From NCBI GenBank assembly GCA_030632305.1, contig DAOVUZ010000050.1:1-5524 (forward strand): 5,524 nucleotides of DNA, given 5' to 3'. The position numbers were made by a program, and so were the translations under genes. Positions 1-5,524 of the stretch are shown here, piece by piece (position 1 is the first letter of the stretch; the number at the start of each line of letters is the position of its first letter). The notes below the pieces were generated by a model, which saw only the letters and a list, made by a program, of their open reading frames with translations, was not told the DNA's origin and ran no database searches. This DNA comes from Dehalococcoidales bacterium (GTDB lineage: Bacteria; Chloroflexota; Dehalococcoidia; Dehalococcoidales; DAOVUZ01).

Positions 1-1263
1 CTTGAGGCGTTGCTCTAAGGATTTAACCTCAGGGGGTGCGCTCTCAGTATCAATACGCAATTTGCTGGCGGCCTCATCAATAAGGTCAATAGCCTTGTCC
101 GGCAAATACCTATCGGAAATATAGCGCTGACTCAACTTGGCGGCTGCTTCCAGAGCCCCGTCGCTAATCTTAATCTTATGGTGGGCTTCATACCTGGGGC
201 GCAGCCCACGAAGCATCTCAATAGTTGCCTCAATACTGGGCTCATCGAGAAATACCGGTTGAAGACGCCGCTCCAGAGCCCTATCCTTCTCAATGAACTT
301 GCGGTATTCATCCAGAGTGGTGGCACCGACACACTGCAACTCACCATGAGCCAGTGCTGGCTTGAGCATATTACTGGCATCAATAGCTCCCTCGGCGGCA
401 CCAGCCCCGACTACAGTATGCATCTCGTCAATAAACAATATTATTTCGCCCTGTGCCTGCCGGACCTCATCCATCACCGCCTTAAGCCGCTCCTCAAACT
501 CACCTCGGAACTTGCTCCCTGCCACCAGTGCCCCCATATCCAGAGCCACTACCTTGCGCCCCTTAAGGGAATCAGGAACATCGTCAGCCACAATCTTCTG
601 TGCCAGCCCCTCAGCAATGGCAGTCTTGCCCACCCCGGCATCGCCAATAATCACCGGGTTATTCTTGGTCCGCCGGGTAAGTATTTGCATCACCCGGCGA
701 ATCTCATCGTCCCGACCGATAACCGGGTCGAGCTTGCCCTGACGGGCAAACTCAGTCAGGTCACGACCATACTTCTCCAGGGAGCGATATTTGCTCTCCG
801 CCCTGGCATCAGTAACCCGGTGCCCGCCGCGAAGCTTTTGCAGAGCCTGAAATACCTTCTCCTGGTCAATACCAAACCGATGCAAAATATCAGCCACCCT
901 ACCCTTCTGCTCCCCAGCCATGGCAATTAGCAGGTGTTCAGTACCGATAAACTCATCTTTAAGCCTATCAGCCTCAGCCGCCGCTGCCCCCAAAAGTTGA
1001 GTAATGCGAGGCGTGGCATAAAGCTGAGCTACTTCATAAGCAATACGAGGTGTTTCCCCCAGAGCGGCTTCTACCTGCTGCCTCACTGCCCCGATATCAA
1101 CACCCAGCTCCGTCAAGATGTCACCAACCAGCCCCTTCTCTTGCTGAAGCAGTGCCAGCAGAATATGCTCCACATCCCACTGGCTATGATGATACTGACG
1201 AACCAGCTCCTGGGAAGCAGCCAGTGCTTCCTGTGCCTGCTCAGTAAACCTCTCCTGTCTCAT
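1..1263 (-). CDS. clpB: ATP-dependent chaperone/disaggregase ClpB, N-terminal half (cut by window edge)
   Basis: ClpB is the cytoplasmic AAA+ hexamer that pulls polypeptides out of aggregates together with DnaK/DnaJ/GrpE. The 421 visible residues are about half of the usual 850-870. They start MRQERFTEQAQEAL and contain the paired-repeat N domain (about 1-145), then NBD1. NBD1 shows Walker A GDAGVGKT (207-214, K213), pore loop GSKFRGEFEERLK with aromatic F252 where E. coli has Tyr251, Walker B ILFIDE (D279, E280), sensor-1 region GATTLDEYR, arginine fingers R332/R333 in ALERRLQ, and LPDKAIDLIDEAAS. Translation leaves the window at the start of the M domain. The start is well fixed: an in-frame TGA lies two codons upstream, and AGGG (1272-1275) sits 8 nt before the ATG. 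The N domain, and the close match to E. coli ClpB through NBD1, argue for ClpB over ClpC or ClpA; the M domain and NBD2 are not visible. The gene is divergent from pyrG. Confidence 0.96.
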   Translation of the reverse strand, partial: MRQERFTEQAQEALAASQELVRQYHHSQWDVEHILLALLQQEKGLVGDILTELGVDIGAVRQQVEAALGETPRIAYEVAQLYATPRITQLLGAAAAEADRLKDEFIGTEHLLIAMAGEQKGRVADILHRFGIDQEKVFQALQKLRGGHRVTDARAESKYRSLEKYGRDLTEFARQGKLDPVIGRDDEIRRVMQILTRRTKNNPVIIGDAGVGKTAIAEGLAQKIVADDVPDSLKGRKVVALDMGALVAGSKFRGEFEERLKAVMDEVRQAQGEIILFIDEMHTVVGAGAAEGAIDASNMLKPALAHGELQCVGATTLDEYRKFIEKDRALERRLQPVFLDEPSIEATIEMLRGLRPRYEAHHKIKISDGALEAAAKLSQRYISDRYLPDKAIDLIDEAASKLRIDTESAPPEVKSLEQRLK

Positions 1264-1313
1264 AACTCACGCCCTATGTAGGCTACCCCTGAATCTTAAT
1301 CTTCCAGATACAT

Positions 1314-1342
1314 ATATTACCACAGCTAAGCGCCAAACTAAA
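1314..1342 (-). promoter_or_regulatory. Candidate extended -10 promoter for clpB
   Basis: Read on the minus strand, TAATAT (1314-1319) is directly preceded by TGG (1320-1322), which makes an extended -10 element. A weak -35, TTTAGT (1337-1342), lies 17 bp upstream. Transcription would start near 1306, giving a leader of about 43 nt before the clpB ATG. The -35 is poor, so this is a plausible rather than a secure assignment; an alternative-sigma promoter could lie elsewhere in the gap. Confidence 0.4.
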
Positions 1343-1405
1343 GTCCCCCCACCCGAATATTGCCCCGAAACCGAGACAGCTCTATTCAGCCAAATTTTTT
1401 AAAAC

Positions 1406-1434
1406 TTGACAATTAATATTTGTCTAATTATAAT
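1406..1434 (+). promoter_or_regulatory. Perfect-consensus sigma70-type promoter for pyrG
   Basis: TTGACA (1406-1411) and TATAAT (1429-1434) both match the consensus exactly and are separated by the ideal 17 bp. An A/T-rich tract (1391-1404) just upstream could act as an UP element. A dyad GACAA (1408-1412) / TTGTC (1420-1424) with a 7-nt centre overlaps the -35 and the spacer and could be an operator. Initiation is expected around 1441-1443, leaving a leader of about 130 nt before the pyrG ATG. Confidence 0.85.
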
Positions 1435-1500
1435 AAATTCAGAAGTTGATTCCTCCACCCTGAGCAAAACAAACCCGATACGAGGTTATTCCTTATTAAA

Positions 1501-1522
1501 GGGTGAAAAGAGTTTTTCCCCC
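1501..1522 (+). promoter_or_regulatory. Hairpin in pyrG mRNA leader
   Basis: Positions 1501-1509 can pair with 1514-1522 to form a nine-position stem with one T/C mismatch (1504/1519) and a GAGT loop. It is followed by AAAGTTAC, not a U run, so it does not look like an intrinsic terminator. A second, smaller stem, AAGAT (1538-1542) / ATCTT (1552-1556), follows just before the start codon. The role is unknown; RNA stability or translational control are possibilities. Confidence 0.35.
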
Positions 1523-1574
1523 AAAGTTACTAGGTTGAAGATTTTTCTGGTATCTTAGAGATTGGTTTTCCTGT

Positions 1575-3209
1575 ATGTCAAAGTATATCTTTGTTACTGG
1601 TGGCGTTGTTAGTTCAGTAGGTAAAGGCATCACTGTCGCCTCCATTGGCACTATACTGAAGAGTCGCGGAATCACTGTGTCGGTGCAGAAGCTAGACCCC
1701 TATCTCAATGTTGACCCGGGGACAATGTCACCCTATCAGCACGGTGAAGTATTTGTCACCCAGGACGGGGCTGAGACCGACCTTGATTTAGGTAACTACG
1801 AGCGTTTCATTGATGTTAACCTTACTGCCGACTCCAATGTTACCTCGGGTCAAATCTACAGTGCCGTTATTGCCAAGGAGAGGCGGGGCGATTTCCTGGG
1901 CGGCACCATCCAGGTGGTGCCCCATGTTACCACCGAGATAAAAGAACGGTTCAAAAAGTTAGCCGAGAAATCCCAGGCTGAGGTGATTATTATAGAAGTA
2001 GGCGGCACCGTTGGCGATATTGAGGGGCAACCGTTTCTTGAAGCCATCAGGCAGATGAGAAATGATGCCGGGCGAGATAATGTGCTCTATGTCCATGTCA
2101 CTCTTCTCCCCTACCTCACCTCCACCCAGGAACTAAAGACCAAGCCCACTCAGCACAGTGTCAACGAGCTCAGGCGCATCGGTATCCAGCCTGATATTAT
2201 CATATGCCGCAGTGATTACCCTATTCCGGAAGGGGTAAGGGATAAATTATCCCTGTTCTGCGACGTGGAACGGCAAGCGGTCATTCCCCTGCCCACAGTA
2301 TCCACTATCTATGAGGTGCCACTTGTCCTAGAAGAGGAAAACCTGGGTCAACTGGTGGTAGACAAGCTTAACCTCAAGGCACAGCCGACTGACCTAAGCC
2401 AGTGGCAGGAACTGGTAACATGCCTCAAAACACCCCGTGAGCCGGTTAATATTGCCCTGGTCGGCAAATATGTGGAGTTAAAGGACGCCTACTTCTCGGT
2501 TCGTGAGGCGCTGGGTCACGCCGCCCTGTATTACAACAGGGATATCAACCTCATCTGGATTGCCTCCGAGGATGTAGAAAGTGATGGTAGCGATACGCTA
2601 TTACGCTCTGCCCAGGGTATCATAGTTCCCGGCGGCTTTGGCACTAGAGGGATAGAAGGCATGATAAAGACGGCTAACTATGCCCGAAATAATGAAATCC
2701 CTTACTTAGGACTGTGCCTGGGGATGCATGTTATGGTAATTGAGTTTGCCCGCTATGTCCTGGGCTTAAATGAGGCAAACTCCACCGAGTTTGATGCCTC
2801 CACTCCCTACCCGGTCATTGACCTTCTCCCCGAACAGAAGGGGATAGAGAACATGGGAGGCACCATGCGTCTGGGTAACTACCCGTGTAAACTGGTTGAT
2901 GGCAGCCACGCCGCTAGTGCCTATGGACAGAGCCTAGTTTACGAGCGTCATAGACACCGCTGCGAATTTAATAACGAGTTCCGCACTCGCCTAGGCGAGG
3001 CAGGAATGGTTTATAGCGGGCTATCCCCTGACGGTAGACTGGTAGAGGTCTGTGAGCTAGCCAACCACCCCTGGATGGTAAGCTGCCAGTTCCACCCTGA
3101 ATTTGGCTCTCGCGCCGGCAACCCCCATCCTCTATTTCGCGATTTCATCGGTATAGCCAAGGATGTACTCCGCGAGGGGGCTCAACCCCCGCTACCCCTT
3201 TCATCCTAG
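1575..3209 (+). CDS. pyrG: CTP synthase (glutamine-hydrolysing)
   Basis: This enzyme makes CTP from UTP, ATP and glutamine, the last step of de novo pyrimidine nucleotide synthesis, in the cytoplasm. The 544 residues match the usual length. The synthetase domain (about 1-267) begins KYIFVTGGVVSSVGKGI with P-loop K17, then KLDPYLNVDPGTMSP, the Mg/ATP acidic residues D71 (TDLDLGNYERF) and E141 (IEVGGTVGDIE), and KTKPTQHS (188-195). The class I glutamine amidotransferase domain (about 290-535) has nucleophile C381 in GLCLGMH and the H507/E509 pair in QFHPEF. C+4 is His385 rather than the common Gln. The start is fixed: no ATG, GTG or TTG lies between it and the in-frame stop at 1536-1538. No good Shine-Dalgarno precedes it; only AGAG lies 14 nt upstream. 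It is the first gene after the strong promoter and is probably cotranscribed with the transaldolase gene 46 bp downstream. Confidence 0.98.
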   Translation: MSKYIFVTGGVVSSVGKGITVASIGTILKSRGITVSVQKLDPYLNVDPGTMSPYQHGEVFVTQDGAETDLDLGNYERFIDVNLTADSNVTSGQIYSAVIAKERRGDFLGGTIQVVPHVTTEIKERFKKLAEKSQAEVIIIEVGGTVGDIEGQPFLEAIRQMRNDAGRDNVLYVHVTLLPYLTSTQELKTKPTQHSVNELRRIGIQPDIIICRSDYPIPEGVRDKLSLFCDVERQAVIPLPTVSTIYEVPLVLEEENLGQLVVDKLNLKAQPTDLSQWQELVTCLKTPREPVNIALVGKYVELKDAYFSVREALGHAALYYNRDINLIWIASEDVESDGSDTLLRSAQGIIVPGGFGTRGIEGMIKTANYARNNEIPYLGLCLGMHVMVIEFARYVLGLNEANSTEFDASTPYPVIDLLPEQKGIENMGGTMRLGNYPCKLVDGSHAASAYGQSLVYERHRHRCEFNNEFRTRLGEAGMVYSGLSPDGRLVEVCELANHPWMVSCQFHPEFGSRAGNPHPLFRDFIGIAKDVLREGAQPPLPLSS

Positions 3210-3221
3210 TTTATGATAAAA

Positions 3222-3238
3222 TACCGCCCACCGCGGTA
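3222..3238 (+). promoter_or_regulatory. Small intercistronic hairpin between pyrG and the transaldolase gene
   Basis: TACCGC (3222-3227) and GCGGTA (3233-3238) form a perfect 6-bp stem with a CCACC loop. It ends at the first base of the purine-rich ribosome binding site AGAAAGGG (3238-3245), so folding could affect translation of the downstream gene or protect mRNA ends. No U tract follows, so it is not a terminator. Confidence 0.4.
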
Positions 3239-3255
3239 GAAAGGGAAAAAATAAA

Positions 3256-3906
3256 ATGCGCATCTTCCTGGATACAGCCAATATTGACCAAATCAGGCAA
3301 GCAGCTAAGCTGTGTATAATCAGTGGCATCACCACCAACCCCAGTCTGGTATCCAAGGAGGCAGCGGCTGACTATCAAAATACCATCAAGGAAATCTGCT
3401 CTATTATCCCCGGACCCGTTTCCACCGAGGTACTGGTAGAGGGGGCACAAGCCATGATTGAGCAGGGACGACTCATCTCCACCTGGGCGCCCAATGTGGT
3501 AATTAAAATCCCGGCGAGCGACGGTCGGGTACTGGCAACATCAGTACTTACCAGAGACAATATAAAGGTGAACTTTACCCTGTGCTTCTCGCTGAATCAA
3601 GCCCTCCTCGGAGCCCTGGCTGGCGCCACCTATGTCAGCCCCTTCGTCGGCAGACTGGATGATATTGGACACGATGGTATGCAAGTAGTCAAAGATATTG
3701 TTGATGTATTCAACCACTACCAGCTTCCCACCGAGGTGATTGCTGCCAGCATCCGTCACCCTCAGCACTGCGTGGCTGCCGCCAAGGCAGGGGCTCATAT
3801 TGCCACCGTTCCCTATAATGTATTGATGCAGATGCTCCATCACCCGCTGACTGATATAGGTGTGACCCGCTTCCTTGCCGACTGGCAAAGCGTGTCACAA
3901 AGATAA
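3256..3906 (+). CDS. tal: Transaldolase, short TalC/FSA (MipB) family
   Basis: A 216-residue single-domain TIM barrel of the family shared by small transaldolases and fructose-6-phosphate aldolase, usual length about 210-220. Transaldolase moves a dihydroxyacetone unit between sugar phosphates in the non-oxidative pentose phosphate pathway through a Schiff base. Visible active-site residues are D6 (IFLDTAN), T26 and N28 (GITTNPSL), E58 (STEVLVE), Schiff-base K84 (VVIKIP), T108 (NFTLCFS), F130 (YVSPFVGRLDD) and S165 (AASIRHP). Glu58 and Phe130 are transaldolase-like; E. coli FSA has Gln59 and Tyr131 there, so I infer transaldolase rather than aldolase activity, although databases may name such proteins fsa. 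AGAAAGGG lies 10 nt before the ATG. The gene follows pyrG by 46 bp on the same strand, with no clear promoter of its own, so cotranscription is likely. Confidence 0.93.
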   Translation: MRIFLDTANIDQIRQAAKLCIISGITTNPSLVSKEAAADYQNTIKEICSIIPGPVSTEVLVEGAQAMIEQGRLISTWAPNVVIKIPASDGRVLATSVLTRDNIKVNFTLCFSLNQALLGALAGATYVSPFVGRLDDIGHDGMQVVKDIVDVFNHYQLPTEVIAASIRHPQHCVAAAKAGAHIATVPYNVLMQMLHHPLTDIGVTRFLADWQSVSQR

Positions 3907-3932
3907 AAACAAATTAAGCTATTACAAAATAG

Positions 3933-3970
3933 GGAAACAATTCGTATCTAGTTAGCTTTGAATTGTTTTC
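3933..3970 (+). promoter_or_regulatory. Inverted repeat between the transaldolase gene and rho
   Basis: Arms 3933-3943 and 3960-3970 pair over 11 positions, all Watson-Crick except one G-T, around a 16-nt centre. The arms are AT-rich and the 3' side is followed by ACAGTTATG rather than a U run. It could be a weak terminator or processing hairpin for the upstream genes, an operator, or part of a rho leader. rho is autoregulated in several bacteria, but nothing here proves that. I found no convincing -35/-10 pair for rho in 3907-4024. Confidence 0.45.
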
Positions 3971-4024
3971 ACAGTTATGTTAAGTGCTTACCCAAGAAGG
4001 GATAACTAGGGGTGAGGTCATACT

Positions 4025-5287
4025 ATGAACATTAGTCAACTACAAAATAAGAGCCGAGATGAATTGATTGAGCTGGCCAAGGAGATGGGCATCTCCAGCT
4101 ATACCGGACTCAAGAAGCAAGACATCGTCATGCGTCTGATACAGGCAGATACTGAGCAGCAAGGCTACATCTTCTGTGGCGGCATACTGGAGATTATGAG
4201 CGAAGGTTATGGCTTCCTCAGGCAGGACAGTCTGCTCCCCGGCTCATCCAATATCTATATCTCCCAATCCCAAATCCGCCGCTTTGGTCTGCGCAATGGC
4301 GACATGGTTTCCGGTCAGGGCAGACCACCCAAAAATGGCGAGAAATATTACAGCCTGCTCCGGGTAGAGGCAATTAACGACATCAACCCTGAGCTAGCCA
4401 AAAGCCGACCCCATTTCGGCTCACTCACCCCCACCTTCCCCGACAAATTAATTGACCTAGAGACCTCACCCAAAGAGTTGTCCACCCGACTGCTTAACCT
4501 CATTGCCCCTATCGGCCGAGGGCAACGGGGCTTAATTGTGTCACCACCCAAAGCCGGTAAGACATTACTGCTCAAGGCCATAGCCAATGCCATCACCATT
4601 AACTATAACGATATTCACCTGATGGTGTGCCTTATTGGTGAGCGACCTGAGGAGGTAACCGATATGAAGCGTTCAGTCAAAGGCGAGGTAATAAGCGCCA
4701 CCTTTGACGAGCCGATAGAGAATCACACCCGTGTCGCCGAGCTCGCCCTGGAGAGAGCCAAGCGAATAGTGGAAGGCGGTAAGGATGTGGTTATCCTTCT
4801 TGACGGCATCACCCGTCTTACCCGGTCATACAACCTGGCGGTGCCCCCCAGTGGTCGCACCCTGTCTGGTGGTATTGACCCCGCCGCCCTTTACCCACCC
4901 AAGCGCTTCTTCGGTGCCGCCCGCAATACGGCTGAGGGTGGCAGCCTGACCATCATCGCCACCTGCCTCATTGATACCGGCAGCCGCATGGACGACCTTA
5001 TCTATGAGGAATTCAAGGGAACGGGCAATATGGAGCTCCACCTCGACCGCCGATTAGCTGAACGCCGAATCTTCCCGGCAATGGATATTCAACGCAGTGG
5101 CACCAGGCGGGAAGAGTTACTCATGGATGAAAATACCATAAAGCAGGTATGGCTACTGCGGCGCATGGTGTCTATGATTTCCTCCGACTCTATCAACTTT
5201 AGTGAAACCACCGAGCGAGTCCTCGACCGCCTCAAGAAGACAAAATCCAATGCCGAGTTCCTGGCTAACCTGACCAAGGATATGTAA
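4025..5287 (+). CDS. rho: Transcription termination factor Rho
   Basis: Rho is the hexameric RNA-dependent ATPase/helicase that ends transcription by binding unstructured RNA and displacing RNA polymerase. At 420 residues it is compact, close to E. coli Rho, with no N-terminal insertion. Order: helical Rho_N domain (about 2-45, SRDELIELAKEMGI), OB-fold primary RNA-binding domain (about 48-118, GGILEIMSEGYGFLR), then the RecA-like motor. The motor shows Walker A SPPKAGKT (173-180, K179), GERPEEVTDM (205-214), Walker B VVILLD (255-260), Q-loop LSGGIDP (280-286), RFFGAARN, and R-loop region EEFKGTGNM. Two positions differ from E. coli: Gly205 for Asp210 and Gly261 for Ser266. GAGGT (4014-4018) lies 6 nt before the ATG and supports this start. 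The gene follows the transaldolase gene by 118 bp on the same strand; readthrough from the pyrG promoter or an unrecognised promoter could express it. Confidence 0.98.
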   Translation: MNISQLQNKSRDELIELAKEMGISSYTGLKKQDIVMRLIQADTEQQGYIFCGGILEIMSEGYGFLRQDSLLPGSSNIYISQSQIRRFGLRNGDMVSGQGRPPKNGEKYYSLLRVEAINDINPELAKSRPHFGSLTPTFPDKLIDLETSPKELSTRLLNLIAPIGRGQRGLIVSPPKAGKTLLLKAIANAITINYNDIHLMVCLIGERPEEVTDMKRSVKGEVISATFDEPIENHTRVAELALERAKRIVEGGKDVVILLDGITRLTRSYNLAVPPSGRTLSGGIDPAALYPPKRFFGAARNTAEGGSLTIIATCLIDTGSRMDDLIYEEFKGTGNMELHLDRRLAERRIFPAMDIQRSGTRREELLMDENTIKQVWLLRRMVSMISSDSINFSETTERVLDRLKKTKSNAEFLANLTKDM

Positions 5288-5310
5288 AGATTGAAAATCT
5301 CAGATAGGGG

Positions 5311-5338
5311 TTGACAAATAAATATTTTGTGTTATAGT
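5311..5338 (+). promoter_or_regulatory. Strong sigma70-type promoter for the ORF at the right edge
   Basis: TTGACA (5311-5316) is followed after 16 bp by TATAGT (5333-5338), one base from consensus. A dyad ACAAA (5314-5318) / TTTGT (5326-5330) with a 7-nt centre overlaps the -35 and spacer, the same arrangement as at the pyrG promoter. Initiation is expected around 5344-5346, inside a tandem repeat, giving a leader of roughly 45 nt. Confidence 0.75.
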
Positions 5339-5339
5339 A

Positions 5340-5358
5340 ATTACATACCTATTACATA
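5340..5358. repeat. Tandem ATTACATA repeat at the expected transcription start
   Basis: ATTACATA is present at 5340-5347 and again at 5351-5358, an 11-bp period or about one helical turn. The pair overlaps the predicted start of transcription, a position where a repressor bound to one face of the helix would block initiation. Function is inferred from position only. Confidence 0.5.
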
Positions 5359-5374
5359 GTGTATTATCTCAGAT

Positions 5375-5386
5375 AAAGGAGGTGAT
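5375..5386 (+). promoter_or_regulatory. Near-perfect Shine-Dalgarno sequence
   Basis: AAAGGAGGTGAT matches the complement of the conserved bacterial 16S rRNA 3' end over all 12 bases. Its GGAGG core is 7 nt before the ATG at 5390, which selects that start. The competing ATG at 5385 opens a frame that stops after three codons. Confidence 0.85.
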
Positions 5387-5389
5387 GCT

Positions 5390-5524
5390 ATGGTAAAAGC
5401 CTTCCGGGAGATTCATCCCGAAGGCGGAACGTACCGTTGGTACTCACCTGATGGCGGCCACACGGTGCCGACGCTGGACGATCTGCCGTGGCTTCCCGAT
5501 GAGTGGGTTAAGCATCTTTCAGCC
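5390..5524 (+). CDS. Start of an ORF resembling the C-terminal end of a Prim-Pol (AEP primase) domain; runs off the window
   Basis: Forty-five codons are visible with no stop before the window edge. The peptide starts MVKAFREIHPEGGTYRW and continues to PTLDDLPWLPDEWVKHL. The IHPEGG-Y-W motif followed by a LPWLPDEW-type segment recalls, from memory, the last part of the bifunctional primase/polymerase (Prim-Pol) domain of phage, plasmid and integrated-element replication proteins. The catalytic part of that domain should lie upstream of this motif, but here only a promoter and ribosome binding site are found. The ORF may therefore be a 5'-truncated remnant that gained new expression signals, or an unrelated small protein. 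It has 12 CpG dinucleotides in 135 bp and sits after AT-rich repeat DNA, unlike the housekeeping genes to its left. The existence of a translated ORF is well supported by the promoter and Shine-Dalgarno sequence; the family assignment is weak. Confidence 0.6.
   Translation, partial: MVKAFREIHPEGGTYRWYSPDGGHTVPTLDDLPWLPDEWVKHLSA

Larger units (their letters stand above)
1264..1574. other. Divergent clpB/pyrG intergenic regulatory region
   Basis: This 311-bp stretch has no credible gene. It contains a candidate clpB promoter on the minus strand, a perfect-consensus promoter toward pyrG preceded by an AT-rich tract (1391-1404), and the pyrG leader with small hairpins. I looked for a CIRCE element (TTAGCACTC-N9-GAGTGCTAA) and an HspR-type HAIR repeat that often control clpB and saw neither, so heat control of clpB, if any, is not explained by those operators here. 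Confidence 0.8.
5297..5375. repeat. Pair of 10-bp direct repeats flanking the 3' promoter
   Basis: ATCTCAGATA occurs exactly at 5297-5306 and 5366-5375, 69 bp apart. Each copy contains the near-palindrome ATCT-C-AGAT. The first lies just after the rho stop codon, the second ends at the first base of the Shine-Dalgarno sequence of the next ORF, and together they bracket the promoter. They could be paired regulator sites or a short duplication; a 10-bp match in AT-rich DNA can also arise by chance. Confidence 0.5.

Noticed and set aside
178..930. A 250-codon plus-strand open frame, with further ones at 362-742 and 934-1281
   Set aside because: They lie antisense to clpB, whose protein matches the family throughout. 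Their translations show no recognisable domain and no convincing ribosome binding sites.
1264..1405. CIRCE or HspR (HAIR) heat-shock operator for clpB
   Set aside because: Neither inverted repeat is present; the short CCTA-TG-TAGG palindrome at 1273-1282 near the clpB ribosome binding site is too small to call.
1435..1460. CTP-sensing reiterative-transcription attenuator as at Bacillus pyrG
   Set aside because: The expected start region reads AGAAGTTG with no GGG start and there is no intrinsic terminator in the leader.
3211..3898. Minus-strand open frames opposite the transaldolase gene
   Set aside because: They are shadows of a well-supported gene and have no family features.
3922..3950. 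Possible rho promoter TTACAA-N17-TATCTA
   Set aside because: Each hexamer matches consensus at only about three positions, no better than expected by chance in AT-rich DNA.
4348..5277. Minus-strand open frames opposite rho
   Set aside because: They are shadows of rho, with no domain and no start signals worth reporting.
5288..5300. Intrinsic terminator after rho (AGATT-GAA-AATCT)
   Set aside because: The stem is only 5 bp, AT-rich and not followed by a U run; it is more likely chance.

Overview
The window reads as an ordinary bacterial chromosomal segment. It carries housekeeping genes on both sides of a divergent promoter region, followed by a short and compositionally different gene start at the right edge. 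Protein-level resemblance suggests Chloroflexota, probably Dehalococcoidia. The compact Rho and the pyrG - transaldolase - rho order beside clpB support this from memory of that group, but no comparison could be run, so the assignment is tentative.

Left part (1-1263, minus strand): the N-terminal half of the disaggregase ClpB, cut by the window edge. It holds the N domain and the first AAA+ module, with all key motifs intact. Positions 1264-1574 form a divergent regulatory region. It has a plausible extended -10 promoter toward clpB and a perfect-consensus sigma70-type promoter (TTGACA, 17 bp, TATAAT) toward pyrG. The pyrG transcript would have a leader of about 130 nt containing hairpins and no recognisable Shine-Dalgarno sequence.

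Middle (1575-5287, plus strand): pyrG (CTP synthase), a short transaldolase of the TalC/FSA family, and rho (transcription terminator). pyrG and the transaldolase gene are 46 bp apart and are probably cotranscribed. rho follows after 118 bp that contain an 11-bp inverted repeat. The products serve nucleotide synthesis, pentose phosphate chemistry and transcription termination; no special functional link between them is evident.

Right part (5288-5524): an AT-rich, repeat-dense stretch with a second strong promoter, direct repeats and a near-perfect Shine-Dalgarno sequence, driving an ORF that runs off the window. Its first 45 residues resemble the C-terminal end of a Prim-Pol (archaeo-eukaryotic primase) domain without the catalytic part, which hints at a mobile-element remnant or boundary. 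No rRNA, tRNA, CRISPR array, insertion sequence or convincing Rho-independent terminator was seen. The most notable observations are this fragment and its promoter, a likely bicyclomycin-insensitive Rho, and a likely transaldolase rather than aldolase specificity for the TalC/FSA protein. No clearly new biological system is visible.
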